A DNA stretch of 43,655 nucleotides from Chromera velia (lineage: Eukaryota > Sar > Chromeraceae), in assembly GCA_018398765.1 (NCBI GenBank), contig JAHBMJ010005846.1:20518-64172 (forward strand), in the 5' to 3' direction. Shown here one piece after another: positions 32,877-43,418 of the stretch. The notes below the pieces were generated by a model that was not told the origin of the DNA, did no database searches, and was given only the letters and a program-made list of their open reading frames with translations. Every line of letters begins with the position of its first letter. Position 1 is the stretch's first letter. A program made the translations under genes and the position numbers.

Positions 32877-34434
32877 ATAATTGACCCCCGCAAGTTTTGG
32901 TGCAAATATTGAGTTTAATTACATTTATTAATGATCCAGATTTGGACACTTAGTCTTAGTAGTAGAGAGTACTACGCCAGTCAGGATGGGTGTGTTTTCA
33001 TATTTATGCGCTAGTGTATACCACAGTACAGTATACATAGCATTGCATACATGTATACAAAGATGTATAAAAGCTAATATTATATATATAATTATATAAC
33101 TTATAATTGTAGCATATATAATTAACTGAGAATAAAATCTATTATTATAGCGCATAAAACTTTGAATTTAACAATGCAGCTAGGAACTTATCTCTATCAT
33201 CATCATTCACTATATCGTTATTGACCCATAAATAAGTATCTGGCGTTCGAACTAGCATTTGATTTTTTAAATAAATTTTCTAATGCACAGTTAGATATTC
33301 CTGCTACAGGAGTCTTTTGACTCCTTCCCCATAAAAGAAACAACAACTCACGTACCACATACTGGTAGTACATAGAATTCTTGTTCTAAATTTAAAACAG
33401 TACGTGGTCGAATTTTTACTAGAAAATTTGCCGTTGTTTTCAGACTGTTTCCCCAAATTAAGAATCAACAGACATCAAATTCGTAGGCTAGAATTCTAAT
33501 CAGATTTTTACGGTTAAAAATCGTATATAATATGATTTCATATACAAGTGTACTAATGCACAAGGCTAACCTGAGATACTAACATTTAATTATTTTTTTT
33601 TTTACTTTTATCCCCTATACCGTAGCTAGGACTTTAGAGGTTTAATTTTGTGTGTAGGCTTTGAACAATTATACTGCAAGTTCTATACTTGGATTTCTTA
33701 CTATGTTTTAGTATATTTCAACTTGAAGTTCGATGAGTTATATTTCAACAATAATTAAAGCTGTAGAAATACGTGAAAAAAAAACCAGTGTGTCGATCAC
33801 TGAGGCAGCTTTTAGCCCAGCTCTTCAGGAACAAAACCACAAACGTTGACGCAAGTTGGTAGTGATTGATCTCTGCAATGAAGTCTCCAATGAAGTCTAC
33901 TAACTTTCTGATTCCTTCGTTTATGAAACTGCAGATGATCGAAAACCGTCGAAAATAAATGAAGACGACACTCGTGTAAACGAGTGGAGAAGACAAGAAA
34001 GCGGGACTTTCTATCGCTTTAAGTTTGACCTCACATTCTTATGTCCTCTCTTCTCTTCCGTCACGCGCAGCTCATTTCGTCGAGTCGTCATGCATACATT
34101 GCCGTACAGCACTGCGCAACAAATTGCATGACGCATCTGTCTCGTCATGGATCTGTCTGCATGCAGTCTCATGTGATGCACGTGCTGCCTCTCACACAGA
34201 CCCTCTCAGCACCAATCGTCTCTCTTTCACAAGTCAACTCTTTCCCTTCACCCACCTACCTCACTTACTCCTGACGACCAATCCGTTCCAATGGCTGGAC
34301 CAGTCTCCTTGCCTCCCACAAAAAAACCATACGCAGCTCCAGATTGAAATGAAATAAAACATAGACCTGCTTCTGTTCGTGTACCAAAAAAAGAGCGGCA
34401 TGCAGACATACAGGAATAGACAGACTGAATGGGA
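32877..34434. other. AT-rich spacer between convergent genes
   Basis: It begins at the stop of the giant gene and runs to the probable 3' end of the peptidase gene on the other strand. It is very AT-rich to about 33990, with TA-rich runs near 33075-33120 and poly-T at 33593-33603. Composition is normal after about 34020. No ORF of coding character, RNA gene or repeat boundary was recognised. Both flanking genes should end here, so 3' UTRs and polyadenylation sites are expected. Confidence 0.65.
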
Positions 34435-34440
34435 TTTATT
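34435..34440 (-). terminator. Candidate polyadenylation signal (AATAAA) of the S9 peptidase gene
   Basis: The minus strand reads AATAAA about 90 bases past the stop at 34531. Position and hexamer fit a canonical signal, but AATAAA is common by chance in AT-rich DNA, and whether this lineage relies on it is uncertain. Confidence 0.3.
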
Positions 34441-34530
34441 TGCATTGGAATTGCAGTCCTCTCTCTTTCTGCTTGTGAGCAAGCCAGCCAAGGAAAGAGG
34501 AAGAAGACTCACATTGAGCCTCTCTGATCC

Positions 34531-37500
34531 TCACACCCTGAGGAGAAGCACTCGTCTGGCATCTCCGCTTAGTCCCTCCCCTCTCTGCGCGGTCACAGAC
34601 TGTCCCTCTGCTGCCTCTGTCTCCCCCCACCTCCCCTCTTCAACCTCCGTCTCCGTCTCAGTCTCCGTCTCACCCTCTGACGGCACAGGAGACGGAGACG
34701 GAGCCTCACCACCAAGCAGTGCAAGCGTGTCAGCTCTAGCAACTGCCCTAGCGTCTGCAAGGAGCTCAGGCTCGCACGCGCACCGCCCCCCTTCCAGGTT
34801 TGCTGCCAAGAACGCCTCCATGGCTGCGAGGAAGGCTAGCCTGTTTGGCTCCTTGGAGAGCCCGTGTCCCTCATCCTCAAATAACAGATAGGCAACAGGG
34901 ATGGAGTGGTTCTGCATTGCCGCAACAATCTGCAGGACAAAAAAAAGGAAAATAATCATGCGTCGAATCCAGCTCTTGTGGAAAAGGAGAAGGCCGATCT
35001 CAGAAAGACCTTACAGGCCGGATGACCCTCTTCTTCATTGCTCTTCGCTCGTTTTGCTTTACTTCCATTAATTCGATTGATAAAAGTAGCGACAGACTCC
35101 CCAACCTTGCTTGCATTTCTGTGAGTCCCTGCTTTGTCCGGGTGTGCTATTGTTCAATCAGCATTCCCTCACTGGTTCACCTTCTCACTCACTCACTCAC
35201 TCACTCACTCACTCTCCCACTCACTCACTCACTCACTCACTCACTCTCCCAGTCATTCTCCCAGTCACTACTGAGGTACCTACCTGCTCCGACTCTGCCT
35301 GCGCCACCCTCGGGTCGTTTGCACCGTGTACGATGAGGAGAGGCCGCCTGATCTGGTCGACGTGATAGACGGGGGAACGGGACTCCAGGAAGGCGCGGCC
35401 CTCCTTGGTAGCGGGGTCCCCTCCCAGACGCACAATTGTCTGCAGTCAGGCAGGCAGGCAGGTAGACAGGCAGGCAGGCAGGTAGGCAGGTAGGCAGGCA
35501 GGAAGGAAGGAAGGACAGGAAGGGGCACGGAAGAGGTGTTGGTTGTCTTTTACCCCAGAGAAGAAAAAAGGAAAGAAAAGAAGAAATCAGCAATTTGAAA
35601 GGAAAGCCGGGCTCCCTCTTTCCCTCTATCTCCCATCTCTCTCACACACCCTTACAGACAGATACACGCAGAGTGAAGAAGAACAGCAGAACGATCGAAG
35701 GAGAGACACGCAAGCAGGCGCCCAGACAAATCGACACACGGATGCACAGCGGATCTACACCCAGGCCCATAGAAAGAAAGAAGCCGAGAGGACTCACGTT
35801 ATTTCTGAAGGGGAGCCAGTAGGAAGGGAACGTATCCAGGAAGCTGATCAGGCTAGATATTCCTACAAGAGAGACACCACACGTGAAGGCTTCGGGAGTC
35901 AGCGTCAGCCCTGCAGACAGGAATTGCATCAGAGAGATCAAGAAAGATGTGGATGAGACATCTTCGCTGTTTGATCGCACTATGGGCAGAGGCATAAGTG
36001 TAGTCCGACGAAGCTCATCAGTCAGCATTCGGGAGAATCAAAGAGAACCTTTCTCTCTGCAGACCACTCTAGTTGTTGATTTCAGATCGAAAGGTGGCAT
36101 CTGACAGCTTAAGCGACACCCAGCTTCTTCTCGGAAAGTGGCATCGGAGTTGTAGATAGAAACAGAAGCGGAGAAAGACCGGAGCTTTGTAAGAGAAGAG
36201 GGACGAGGGGTTTCCGGGTAGATCCGCCTTAGTTCACAGATAGAGAGTCACACGGGATGAGCACCGGCCGGTATTTCAGTCTTCACGCCTCAAATACCGA
36301 GAAAAACCCTCGCCAGCCCGCTAGTGGATAGACAGCCGACCTTCCCCTAAGTGCACGACTGTCTGCCTAACCGACCGACTGACTTACGGGTTGAATGAGT
36401 GAATCAACGAATGCAAGAGCAGCGATCTGACTGACTCACTGACTGACCTGCAAGAGTGGCATACCCTCCATAGCTGCCCCCGAAGATACACGTCTGGTTC
36501 GCCTTCGCGTAGTTGTTCTCTACAGCCCACGCCACTGCATCCAGCAGGTCCTTCTGCATTTTCCCTCCCCACTCCCCGAATGCTGCTGTGAGGAACTCTC
36601 GACCGAACCCAGAGCTTCCTCGGAAGTTCACAGAAAGAACTGCGTACCTGCAAGGAAGGCAATTCGATCATTAAGCAACGGACAGAGGAAAACGAGAGAG
36701 GAAGAAGGCATGTGACAGAGAGGGAGTGTGCGAACGCTTCCAAATGACTGAAAACCAGAGGAAAGGAAGGGCATCCGATTTTTTCCTATTTGTTCTCTCG
36801 AGCACAAAAGAGTCGATCAGACGTACAATCAATCGATCAGGCATGCAAGCCTGCACCAGACAGAGAGGAGAGAGAGAGAGCGAGAGAGAGAGAGAAAGGG
36901 CATGCATCTCCCCCTCCGACCCGTTACATGCAGGGCTGAGGGAGATGTGCGGACAGAAAGGGAAAAAATCGAATTATTCAGAGCAGAAGCAAAATGGCCG
37001 GAGAAAAGTCACACGAGAGCCAATGACAGGGCAAACGCTTTTGGAAAGAAAACGCAGTTTGGTATGGACGAGTCTTCTTCACACTTTGTGACATGGAAAT
37101 GTTGGACGTCCGACTCAAAGTCGACAGAGAAATGCTTTCTTAGTAAGAAAATGAAGGAGGCAGGAAAAGATAAACGACAGACGGAGAGGCGCAGAAGAGG
37201 ACAGAAGGTGGGCAAGAGGAGGGGGAGACAGAGAAAGATGGGGCGGCCTGCATTGACAAAGCAGGAAGAAAAGCGGCAAAACGGACAGAAAAACAGGCCC
37301 AGAGAGGCTTGGCCAGCTTCGTCAATCCCTCTTCTCAATATGACCCGCTGTCTATGAACGAGCGGCCCAAACAGGTCCCGACTGACCGACCCTCTGTTAG
37401 CGAAGATCTGGTGGTAAGTGCTGTATCGGTACCTGTCTCGAGACCAGGGCCCCCCATGTACCATGAGAACCATCGGATACGGCTGTGGCTCTTCCCCCCT

Positions 37501-38992
37501 GGCTCTTCGCTCTTGCTCCCACCTCGGCAAGGTGATGTAGGAGACCAGAGTGAAGTTATCTCGCGAGGGGATCAACAGAGGCTCCATTGCTGCCAATGGG
37601 AGGTCTTCCAAATAGGGGCGGGAGACAAAGAGAACTCGAAGAGCGTCAAGACCCTCACCCCCCTCTGTTGCTTTCTCTGGATCGAAGATCGCGTATGTGA
37701 CCGGACCATCCGTGGGACCAAAAGTAACGAGCCAGGTTTTGTCGTCAAGGGATCTCTCAATCGATTCGATGGGTCCATGGGGGTTCGCTCGGAGGATCTC
37801 CAGGGCTTTCCTCATCGACTCCGGCGCACCCTCCACGGCAGTCCATTCGGGGGTCGTGTATTCGAACTTTGTTGCTTCCACCTTTTTCGTTGTGGGGTGT
37901 TGGAGAACGCTACGGATCTCTGTGAGCGGGTGAGTAAACACCACTCTCTCGCTGTGCACGTTGTGAGGGTCACTCACATTGGCAGACATCAGGGCAGGAA
38001 TGTCGCGCCCCGCTACATCGGTGAAAAACAAAATCTCCCCTGTGGCATCGAATGCCAAGGGATAGTTTCCCATTCCATCGTCCAGCGTGAATCTCTTGAA
38101 GGGGACCTTTTCTCCCGTCTCTGTAATCAGACTCCACACAGTGTCAGTCCCATTCAATCCAGAAGCCAAACGAAGGTTCAAGTCCTGATCGAACTCAAAA
38201 GACAAAAACGCATCGTTCTGAAAGACGAGCTCCCTCTCTCCAGTCCGAACATTTACTTTATATAGATCGAAGAATTGAGGATTCCGATCATTCATCCCAA
38301 GAATCAGGTTTTCTGGGTCCCGAGGAGAGGCCGCCACAAACACGCCCCTCACACCGGGCGCGGACACAAGGGGGGTGACCACACACCCCTCAACTGTCCA
38401 GTCTGCATGCGCCCCCTCAGTCTGGGCCCTAGTGGAGTTTCCACTGCAGTCGACCGAGAAGTATTGGTTGTTCTCATCTCCGTTCACATCCTGCACGCAC
38501 AAACAGGCGAAGACACATCGCAGAGGCACAAGGCTTAGAGACCCACTTCTGCCCGGTGAAGATTTGTACCACACATAATAACGTGCTCTGGTACGACCAC
38601 CTAGAGGCCAGACTGACCGCGATGATAAGCATGACATCATCAAGGAACGTCCAGGACGCCCTAATCGTTTTCTCCTTGAAGGTCGTGACCAGTTTGGGGT
38701 TTTCGATGTCGTCCACTTCCGCAGTGTACAGATTCGAGTTCCCTTCCCACGGAGCAAGGAAGAGGACCTTTTTCCCTGAGTGGTGCAGTCGAACTGAGTA
38801 CGTTACATTGTCAGAGAAGAGGTCACGAATCGAGAAGAGAGGATCTGGTTCGATTGAAGAGGCAGGCGCGGGAGAAAGGGAAGATGATGAAGGGGAAAGC
38901 AGAGCAGGAGTGGCAACCGGAGACGGAGACGCCCAAACTCTTCCAGTCTCCAGTCCAGCCCCAAACAAAAGTACTCCAAAGATGAATCTCAT
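34531..38992 (-). CDS. Secreted S9-family (prolyl oligopeptidase/acylaminoacyl-peptidase type) serine peptidase
   Basis: Six exons on the minus strand: 38992-38618, 38490-37391, 36647-36448, 35910-35798, 35439-35284, 34929-34531. Junction phases agree throughout (2,343 bases, 780 residues). A hydrophobic signal peptide ([13 protein letters not shown]) is followed by a Ser/Pro-rich linker. Residues about 50-420 form the region expected for the beta-propeller. The alpha/beta-hydrolase domain starts near [13 protein letters not shown]. The triad is visible: nucleophile Ser550 in [12 protein letters not shown], Asp638 in VHGANDPRV, His670 in EDEGHG. The TPEAF...VGISSL...PSYW stretch is typical of S9C-like enzymes. 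A Glu/Thr-rich tail of about 100 residues after the His is unusual. Predicted role: cleavage of short peptides, possibly N-terminally blocked or Pro-containing, in the secretory, vacuolar or extracellular space. It is convergent with the giant gene and divergent from the 39531 gene. Confidence 0.92.
35176..35268. repeat. (CACT)n tract; (GTGA)n in the sense of the peptidase gene
   Basis: The tract lies in the last intron of the S9 peptidase gene, just after the donor GTAGGT. In transcript sense it is a (GTGA/GTGG) array, again resembling a repeated 5' splice-site word. Confidence 0.9.
35444..35516. repeat. (CAGG)n tract; (CCTG)n in the sense of the peptidase gene
   Basis: This tetranucleotide array is adjacent to the acceptor of exon 5 (CTGACTGCAG in transcript sense). 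It forms the polypyrimidine-like region of that intron. Confidence 0.9.
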
Positions 38993-39530
38993 CTTTTTGG
39001 CGTTTCAAGCTTACAAGGAAACGTTCTCGCTCTGCACACACGCGAAAAGGCACAATGCAAGGTGGTGGGGACTGACAAGAGTCGAAGCCTGATCCGGCCG
39101 GACTGCATGTCTATATTAATATATATAGCTGACAGAAAGATTTCGAACAATGCGGCGCGGCGTGCCCCTCAAAATTATCGTGCCGCGCTTTCACTCCGTG
39201 CGACCCGAAATGCATGCATGCTTAAAAAAAAAATTATAGAGCAGTTAATATGCATGCAGTCAATACAGAAAGTCTGTATGCCAGTGCAGCTGCTCGATCT
39301 ATATGGCTGCACTGTCAGAATTGCTCTTATAGCGCCTTTGACGAACAATGCATTGCAAGCAGAGGCTTCATGAAGAAAAGGAAGGTTGTTTCTGACACGG
39401 TGCGAAAGTATCTGAGGGTGCTGGTCGATCGACACACGAGTGTGATGATCAAACATCTGTGTCCCAGCAGACTGATCTGACGAGTCTCTTTCGTTGTTTG
39501 CGCCTTTCTATTTCTCCTACGCGGGGCGCC
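38993..39530. promoter_or_regulatory. Divergent intergenic region, probable bidirectional promoter
   Basis: These 538 bases separate the start of the S9 peptidase gene (minus) from the start of the membrane-protein gene (plus), so both promoters should lie here. It contains an AT run CTATATTAATATATATAG near 39112-39129 and the word GCGGCGCGGCG at 39152-39162, also found upstream of the 2212 gene. TGCATGCATGC and TGCATGCAG words lie near 39211 and 39250. Which signals are used cannot be told from sequence alone. Confidence 0.5.
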
Positions 39531-40680
39531 ATGGTGGCGACTGAAGTGATTCAGGTCATTGCCATCTTGGTTTACCTAGTTTGTCTTCTCACGTTGTTCC
39601 TCTGTGTAATACAGACAGTCCCGCGTGTCCGTGCAAGGGAAATACGCGTCGCCGGCCACACAAAGGATCCGGAGGAAGAGGACCCCTTCCGACAGAAGTG
39701 CGACGTCTTTCGGCTCCTCGGGTATGAGAATGAAGAATTTACCGTTCAACAAAAGCGTGTGGACGCTGAAAGAGAAGCAGAAAAGTTCAGAGCTTCTCTT
39801 CGAGTGAACACCACAAAGGTAGCAATGGCCGCACAGGCAGCCACTCGATTTAAGTCCAACGCCAAATCCAGGAGGGCAAGGAACGAGGCACAGCGACAGG
39901 ACTCAATCCATCAGGCAGAGGCAATGGAAGAGGGCGAGGGGGACGCACAGGGGGTTCTGGTTGGAAGTCTGCCCCCTGCCCCCGCTTTGGAGGCGCCGGA
40001 TGTGTCGAGGAGGTCCCTCTACTCTGATGAGATGGGAGTGGCCAATGAGACAATCACACGAAGGGCCCCAGCTGATTCGGTAAGCAGGGGTATGACTCCT
40101 TGCTTGCTTGCTTGCCTGCCTGCTTGCCTGACTGCGTACGTGTAGAGAAAACAAAAAAAGGAAGTCAGAAGGTCCTTCTGCCTGGCTATCTCTCTGGGTG
40201 TTAAGGAGGGAAATTCAAGAGGGGGGGAAAGGGAACGCGGTGCGGGAACACGACATTGTCAGGAGAAAGAGGAGAGGAGAGGACAGAAAAGAAGAGGAGG
40301 AGAGAGGCAGCCTCCTCTCGCCCTGCACTCGCGTTTCAAAGGAAGACTAAGCGTTGCGCTCCCATGAGGTCAAACGTCTACGATTCTCTGTCTTTGCGTC
40401 AATCGCTCTCCTTCCGCCTTGTCTCATCAATGTGATAGCTGGAGGAAACCAAAGGGTCGCCTTCCCGATCAATGAGGTCCTCTAGCTGTTGATCCACTGC
40501 ATACACTGTGCGTGTGGCCTCCTTTGCCTCCTTTGTTCCCTCCCTGCTGCCTGTTTGCAACCGCATTCCCTCCCTCCCGCAGCCCTTCCGCAAAGCAGGT
40601 CCGCCCCAACAGCCGCAGGTCGTCCAAAGAGGTGAGCTAGCCAGACTGTCGATTGACTCGTTCCATTCAAGAGGAAAGGC

Positions 40681-40711
<31 letters not shown>

Positions 40712-41874
40712 TAGACAGATAGACAGATAGGCAGATATACAGTCAGCACGCTCACGAACTAGCTTTCGCTCTTATCGCCGCAGTGCAGTTTGAACCGAGA
40801 GAGGAAGTTGAATAGGAGACAGAAAAGGCGAATCAAAAGAAAGAGGTGTAGACAACGAAAACGAAGGAACACGAAAGAAAAGACAAGAAACGGAAAAGAG
40901 ACGCCATGTGGAAGGAAACAGCTGCCATGCAAGTCTTCTCACTTACATCTCCCTATCCTTGCTTTCTTGGTGTCAATTTGCACTTCCTCCGCACCAAAGC
41001 ATGCTGAAAGTCGTCCGCAATCCCTGGCTGCGCGTGTTTACGACAAAGCACCTGAGTGTGCTTCAAGGTGTCCGCACGCACGTCTGCGTTTGGTCGTGTG
41101 TGTGTATGTGTGTTCGGTATAAACTTCAGCCAGTATGCTGATCTGCCTGTCAAAGGAGTGCCTTTTTCGAAGCAGCGTGTGGAAGCAGAAGACAGAAATC
41201 GGACTAGACTGGACTCCAATGGCGACAGGCTACGATTTGAATTTCCTTTTTCTTTCCAGATCCTGGCGCCTCTCTCATTCTTTCTGCTTTCCGTTACTTC
41301 CTTCGATGACCCTGCAGGCAGCCTTCGGAAGCAGAAGACAGAGGAGTACAACATATGGGACGAGGAAGATGATGAGGATGGAATTCCGGGCGGAGAGCCC
41401 CACAACGAGTTGTACAAACAGCCCTCACGAAGGTATCCAGCGGAGTCTGTGGGCAATTCAGATTTTTGGGATGACGGGGAAGAAGGGCGGTTGACACGCA
41501 AGTCCGGAGGAGCGTCTGCAGTTGCAAGTCCTCGTTACGATGTTGCGGGACTGTCGGCTTCGAGTAGACGGAACTCGGTCAAGCAGCCGGGACTTCGCAA
41601 CCGTGACGGGTCGGTGGTGTCGGAAGGGTGGGAACAGAGCGGTGCGACAGCAGGAGGAGTGTTTTCTTCAAGCAGTCCTGTGCCGAGGGGGGGTGCTCAC
41701 GCATCCATGGGGTGGAAGGAGGAATGGGAAGGGTGGGGAAATGATGGGGGGGAGGGATCTCGAGGATCGCGGGGGTCCTTGAGGGCTTCTCCTGGGGGGG
41801 CGTCCGGAGGGCTTGGTGGGTCGATGCAGAGAATTCCGGATGTAGGCCAAGGGGGGGAAGACTGGGACACCTGA
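39531..41874 (+). CDS. Single-pass membrane protein with coiled, basic middle and acidic/Gly-Ser-rich tail; function unknown
   Basis: Exons 39531-40079, 40583-40631 and 41318-41874 join in frame (1,155 bases, 384 residues). The start is ATG in a strong context (GGCGCCATGG). Residues about 6-28 are one hydrophobic segment (VIQVIAILVYLVCLLTLFLC), either a signal anchor or uncleaved N-terminal helix, followed by a basic RVRAREIR flank. Next comes an acidic PEEEDPF patch and a charged helix (QQKRVDAEREAEKFRASL) with basic KSNAKSRRARNEAQ. The small middle exon encodes a Pro/Gln-rich PFRKAGPPQQPQVVQR. The last exon is acidic (YNIWDEEDDEDG, NSDFWDDGEE), then Ser/Gly-rich, ending GGEDWDT. Donors are GTAAGC and GTGAGC; acceptors CCCGCAG and CCTGCAG. 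No family was recognised. It shares an upstream region with the S9 peptidase gene. Confidence 0.68.
40678..40741. repeat. (CAGA)n/(TAGA)n microsatellite
   Basis: The array begins in the second intron of the 39531 gene, about 45 bases after the donor. The units are CAGA, then TAGACAGA. Confidence 0.9.
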
Positions 41875-43418
41875 GTTGCCTGCCCTTGTGGGGGGTGAGC
41901 CTGGCTCAACCTCTTTGCACGTGTTTCGATTTGCCCTTCTCTGATAGATTGAAGGTTGTCGGCTCTGGTCGGTGTGCAAGATGATAGAGCCGTAAGCCTC
42001 AAGCAGAGATTGCAGCTGTTGCTAAATCTCTAGAGAGACAAAGTGATTCAAAACATCCGGGTAGACGTCCCTGCCAGAAGGGTGGGAGTCCGCGAAGAAG
42101 GCCCTGATTGTTTCTCTTCTTCAAGTGTTTGCCCTGTGCTTCATGCATCCACCATACACCGTAAATCCCCTACAGAGACGACCATAATGCGTAAGTTGGC
42201 ACCTGTTGCTGTCAGATGGATCGAGGTTTTCAAAACAGTTGTATATACACAAATTAGTATAAGACATATTATATAAGAATTGAAACTTGAACCAGTATAT
42301 ATTTTAATATGTAGACTATGCGACCTATAGTATATAACTCTTGATTGTTGCTACCGAAAGTTCCTACAAACTTGCACTGAGCTAGAGCTAGAACTAGACT
42401 TACAATTCCTATGCTAGCTTCGCAAGTATAGTATGTTAAGCTCTCATTTGACTCGGAGCTAGCATTTAAGAGGCCTGTATTATATAGGCTGTATACAAGT
42501 TTCCAGGTAAGTTTTTAGTAATATTGATGACTTAGATTCAAAATTAAATTCACTTTTTAGAATGTTTAAGTATATCTCTACATCTTGAAGTGTCGCAGAA
42601 TTTCAACTTGAATCAGTTGACTTGATCCGATTTTGGTCTAGATTTTGGTTAAATTATCTCCCTCATTCTTTTTTTTTTGTTTTTAATTTTCTTAAACTTT
42701 CTGTAAATGCTAGGCCGTGCACTAGATTTAAAAAAAAAAAGAAAACTTTTTTTTTTCCTTTTTTTTTTAGTTATCACTCCCTTAACTCGATAAATATTAA
42801 ATAACTGTTGTTTAGGTCTTGTATGAGTGTTGCAGGAAGTGTTGCATGAAAAACAACTGTTGTTTAGGAGATAAATAAATAAAAAAATAAATTAAAAACT
42901 AGTAAAACTTTTTTTTTTCTTTCTTTTTTTATTTAGCTAATGCAGGGCCTAATGTAAATATTGTATGATCCGATTTCAATATTTCCAGTCTTTGGACTCC
43001 GGGTCCGACTAGCTATCTTTTAGGAAGTCTTTTAGAAGTCTTTTACACTGTGCGATTTAGGCGTCGGCTAAAGACTGCATGGTTGAAACTCGGGAGAAAA
43101 CGACTCGGAATGAAAGACCGACATGCATGCAAAGACCCCCCCCCTCTCCCTCTGGCCCTCCCTGCACGAAGTGGGGGGCTGTCCCAATGCCCATTCACAC
43201 CGTCAACAAGTTGCACCCAACAAGTCTGCATCAACATCAAACTCTCATTCTTTTAAATGCAGGACGCAAAAACTGAATGAAAATGTTTTCTTTCGAGCGC
43301 GAACTTGCAGGAGTTTCTCTCCTCTCCCCATTTCTTGTGTGGCCTTTTTTCTCTTTCCTTCTTTCGTGCTCTCTCCTCCTTGCTCCTCTTCCCTCTTCTT
43401 CATTCTCTGACCACCGAA
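41875..43418. other. Intergenic spacer between convergent genes, mostly AT-rich
   Basis: It holds the 3' UTR of the 39531 gene at the left. From about 42230 to 43060 it is very AT-rich with poly-A/poly-T runs (42668-42678, 42729-42770, 42909-42935). From 43060 onward composition is normal and T-rich, probably 3' UTR of the minus-strand gene ending at 43419. No coding frame, RNA gene or mobile element was recognised. Confidence 0.6.

Noticed and set aside
37309-38265. A 318-codon plus-strand ORF within the peptidase locus
   Set aside because: It is the antisense shadow of peptidase exon 2, which contains recognisable S9 family sequence.
40790-41122. Arg/Lys-rich ORF (110 codons) as a separate gene or exon
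   Set aside because: It lies in the second intron of the 39531 gene, is composed of AGA/AAG-rich simple sequence, and would break the phase match between exons 2 and 3.
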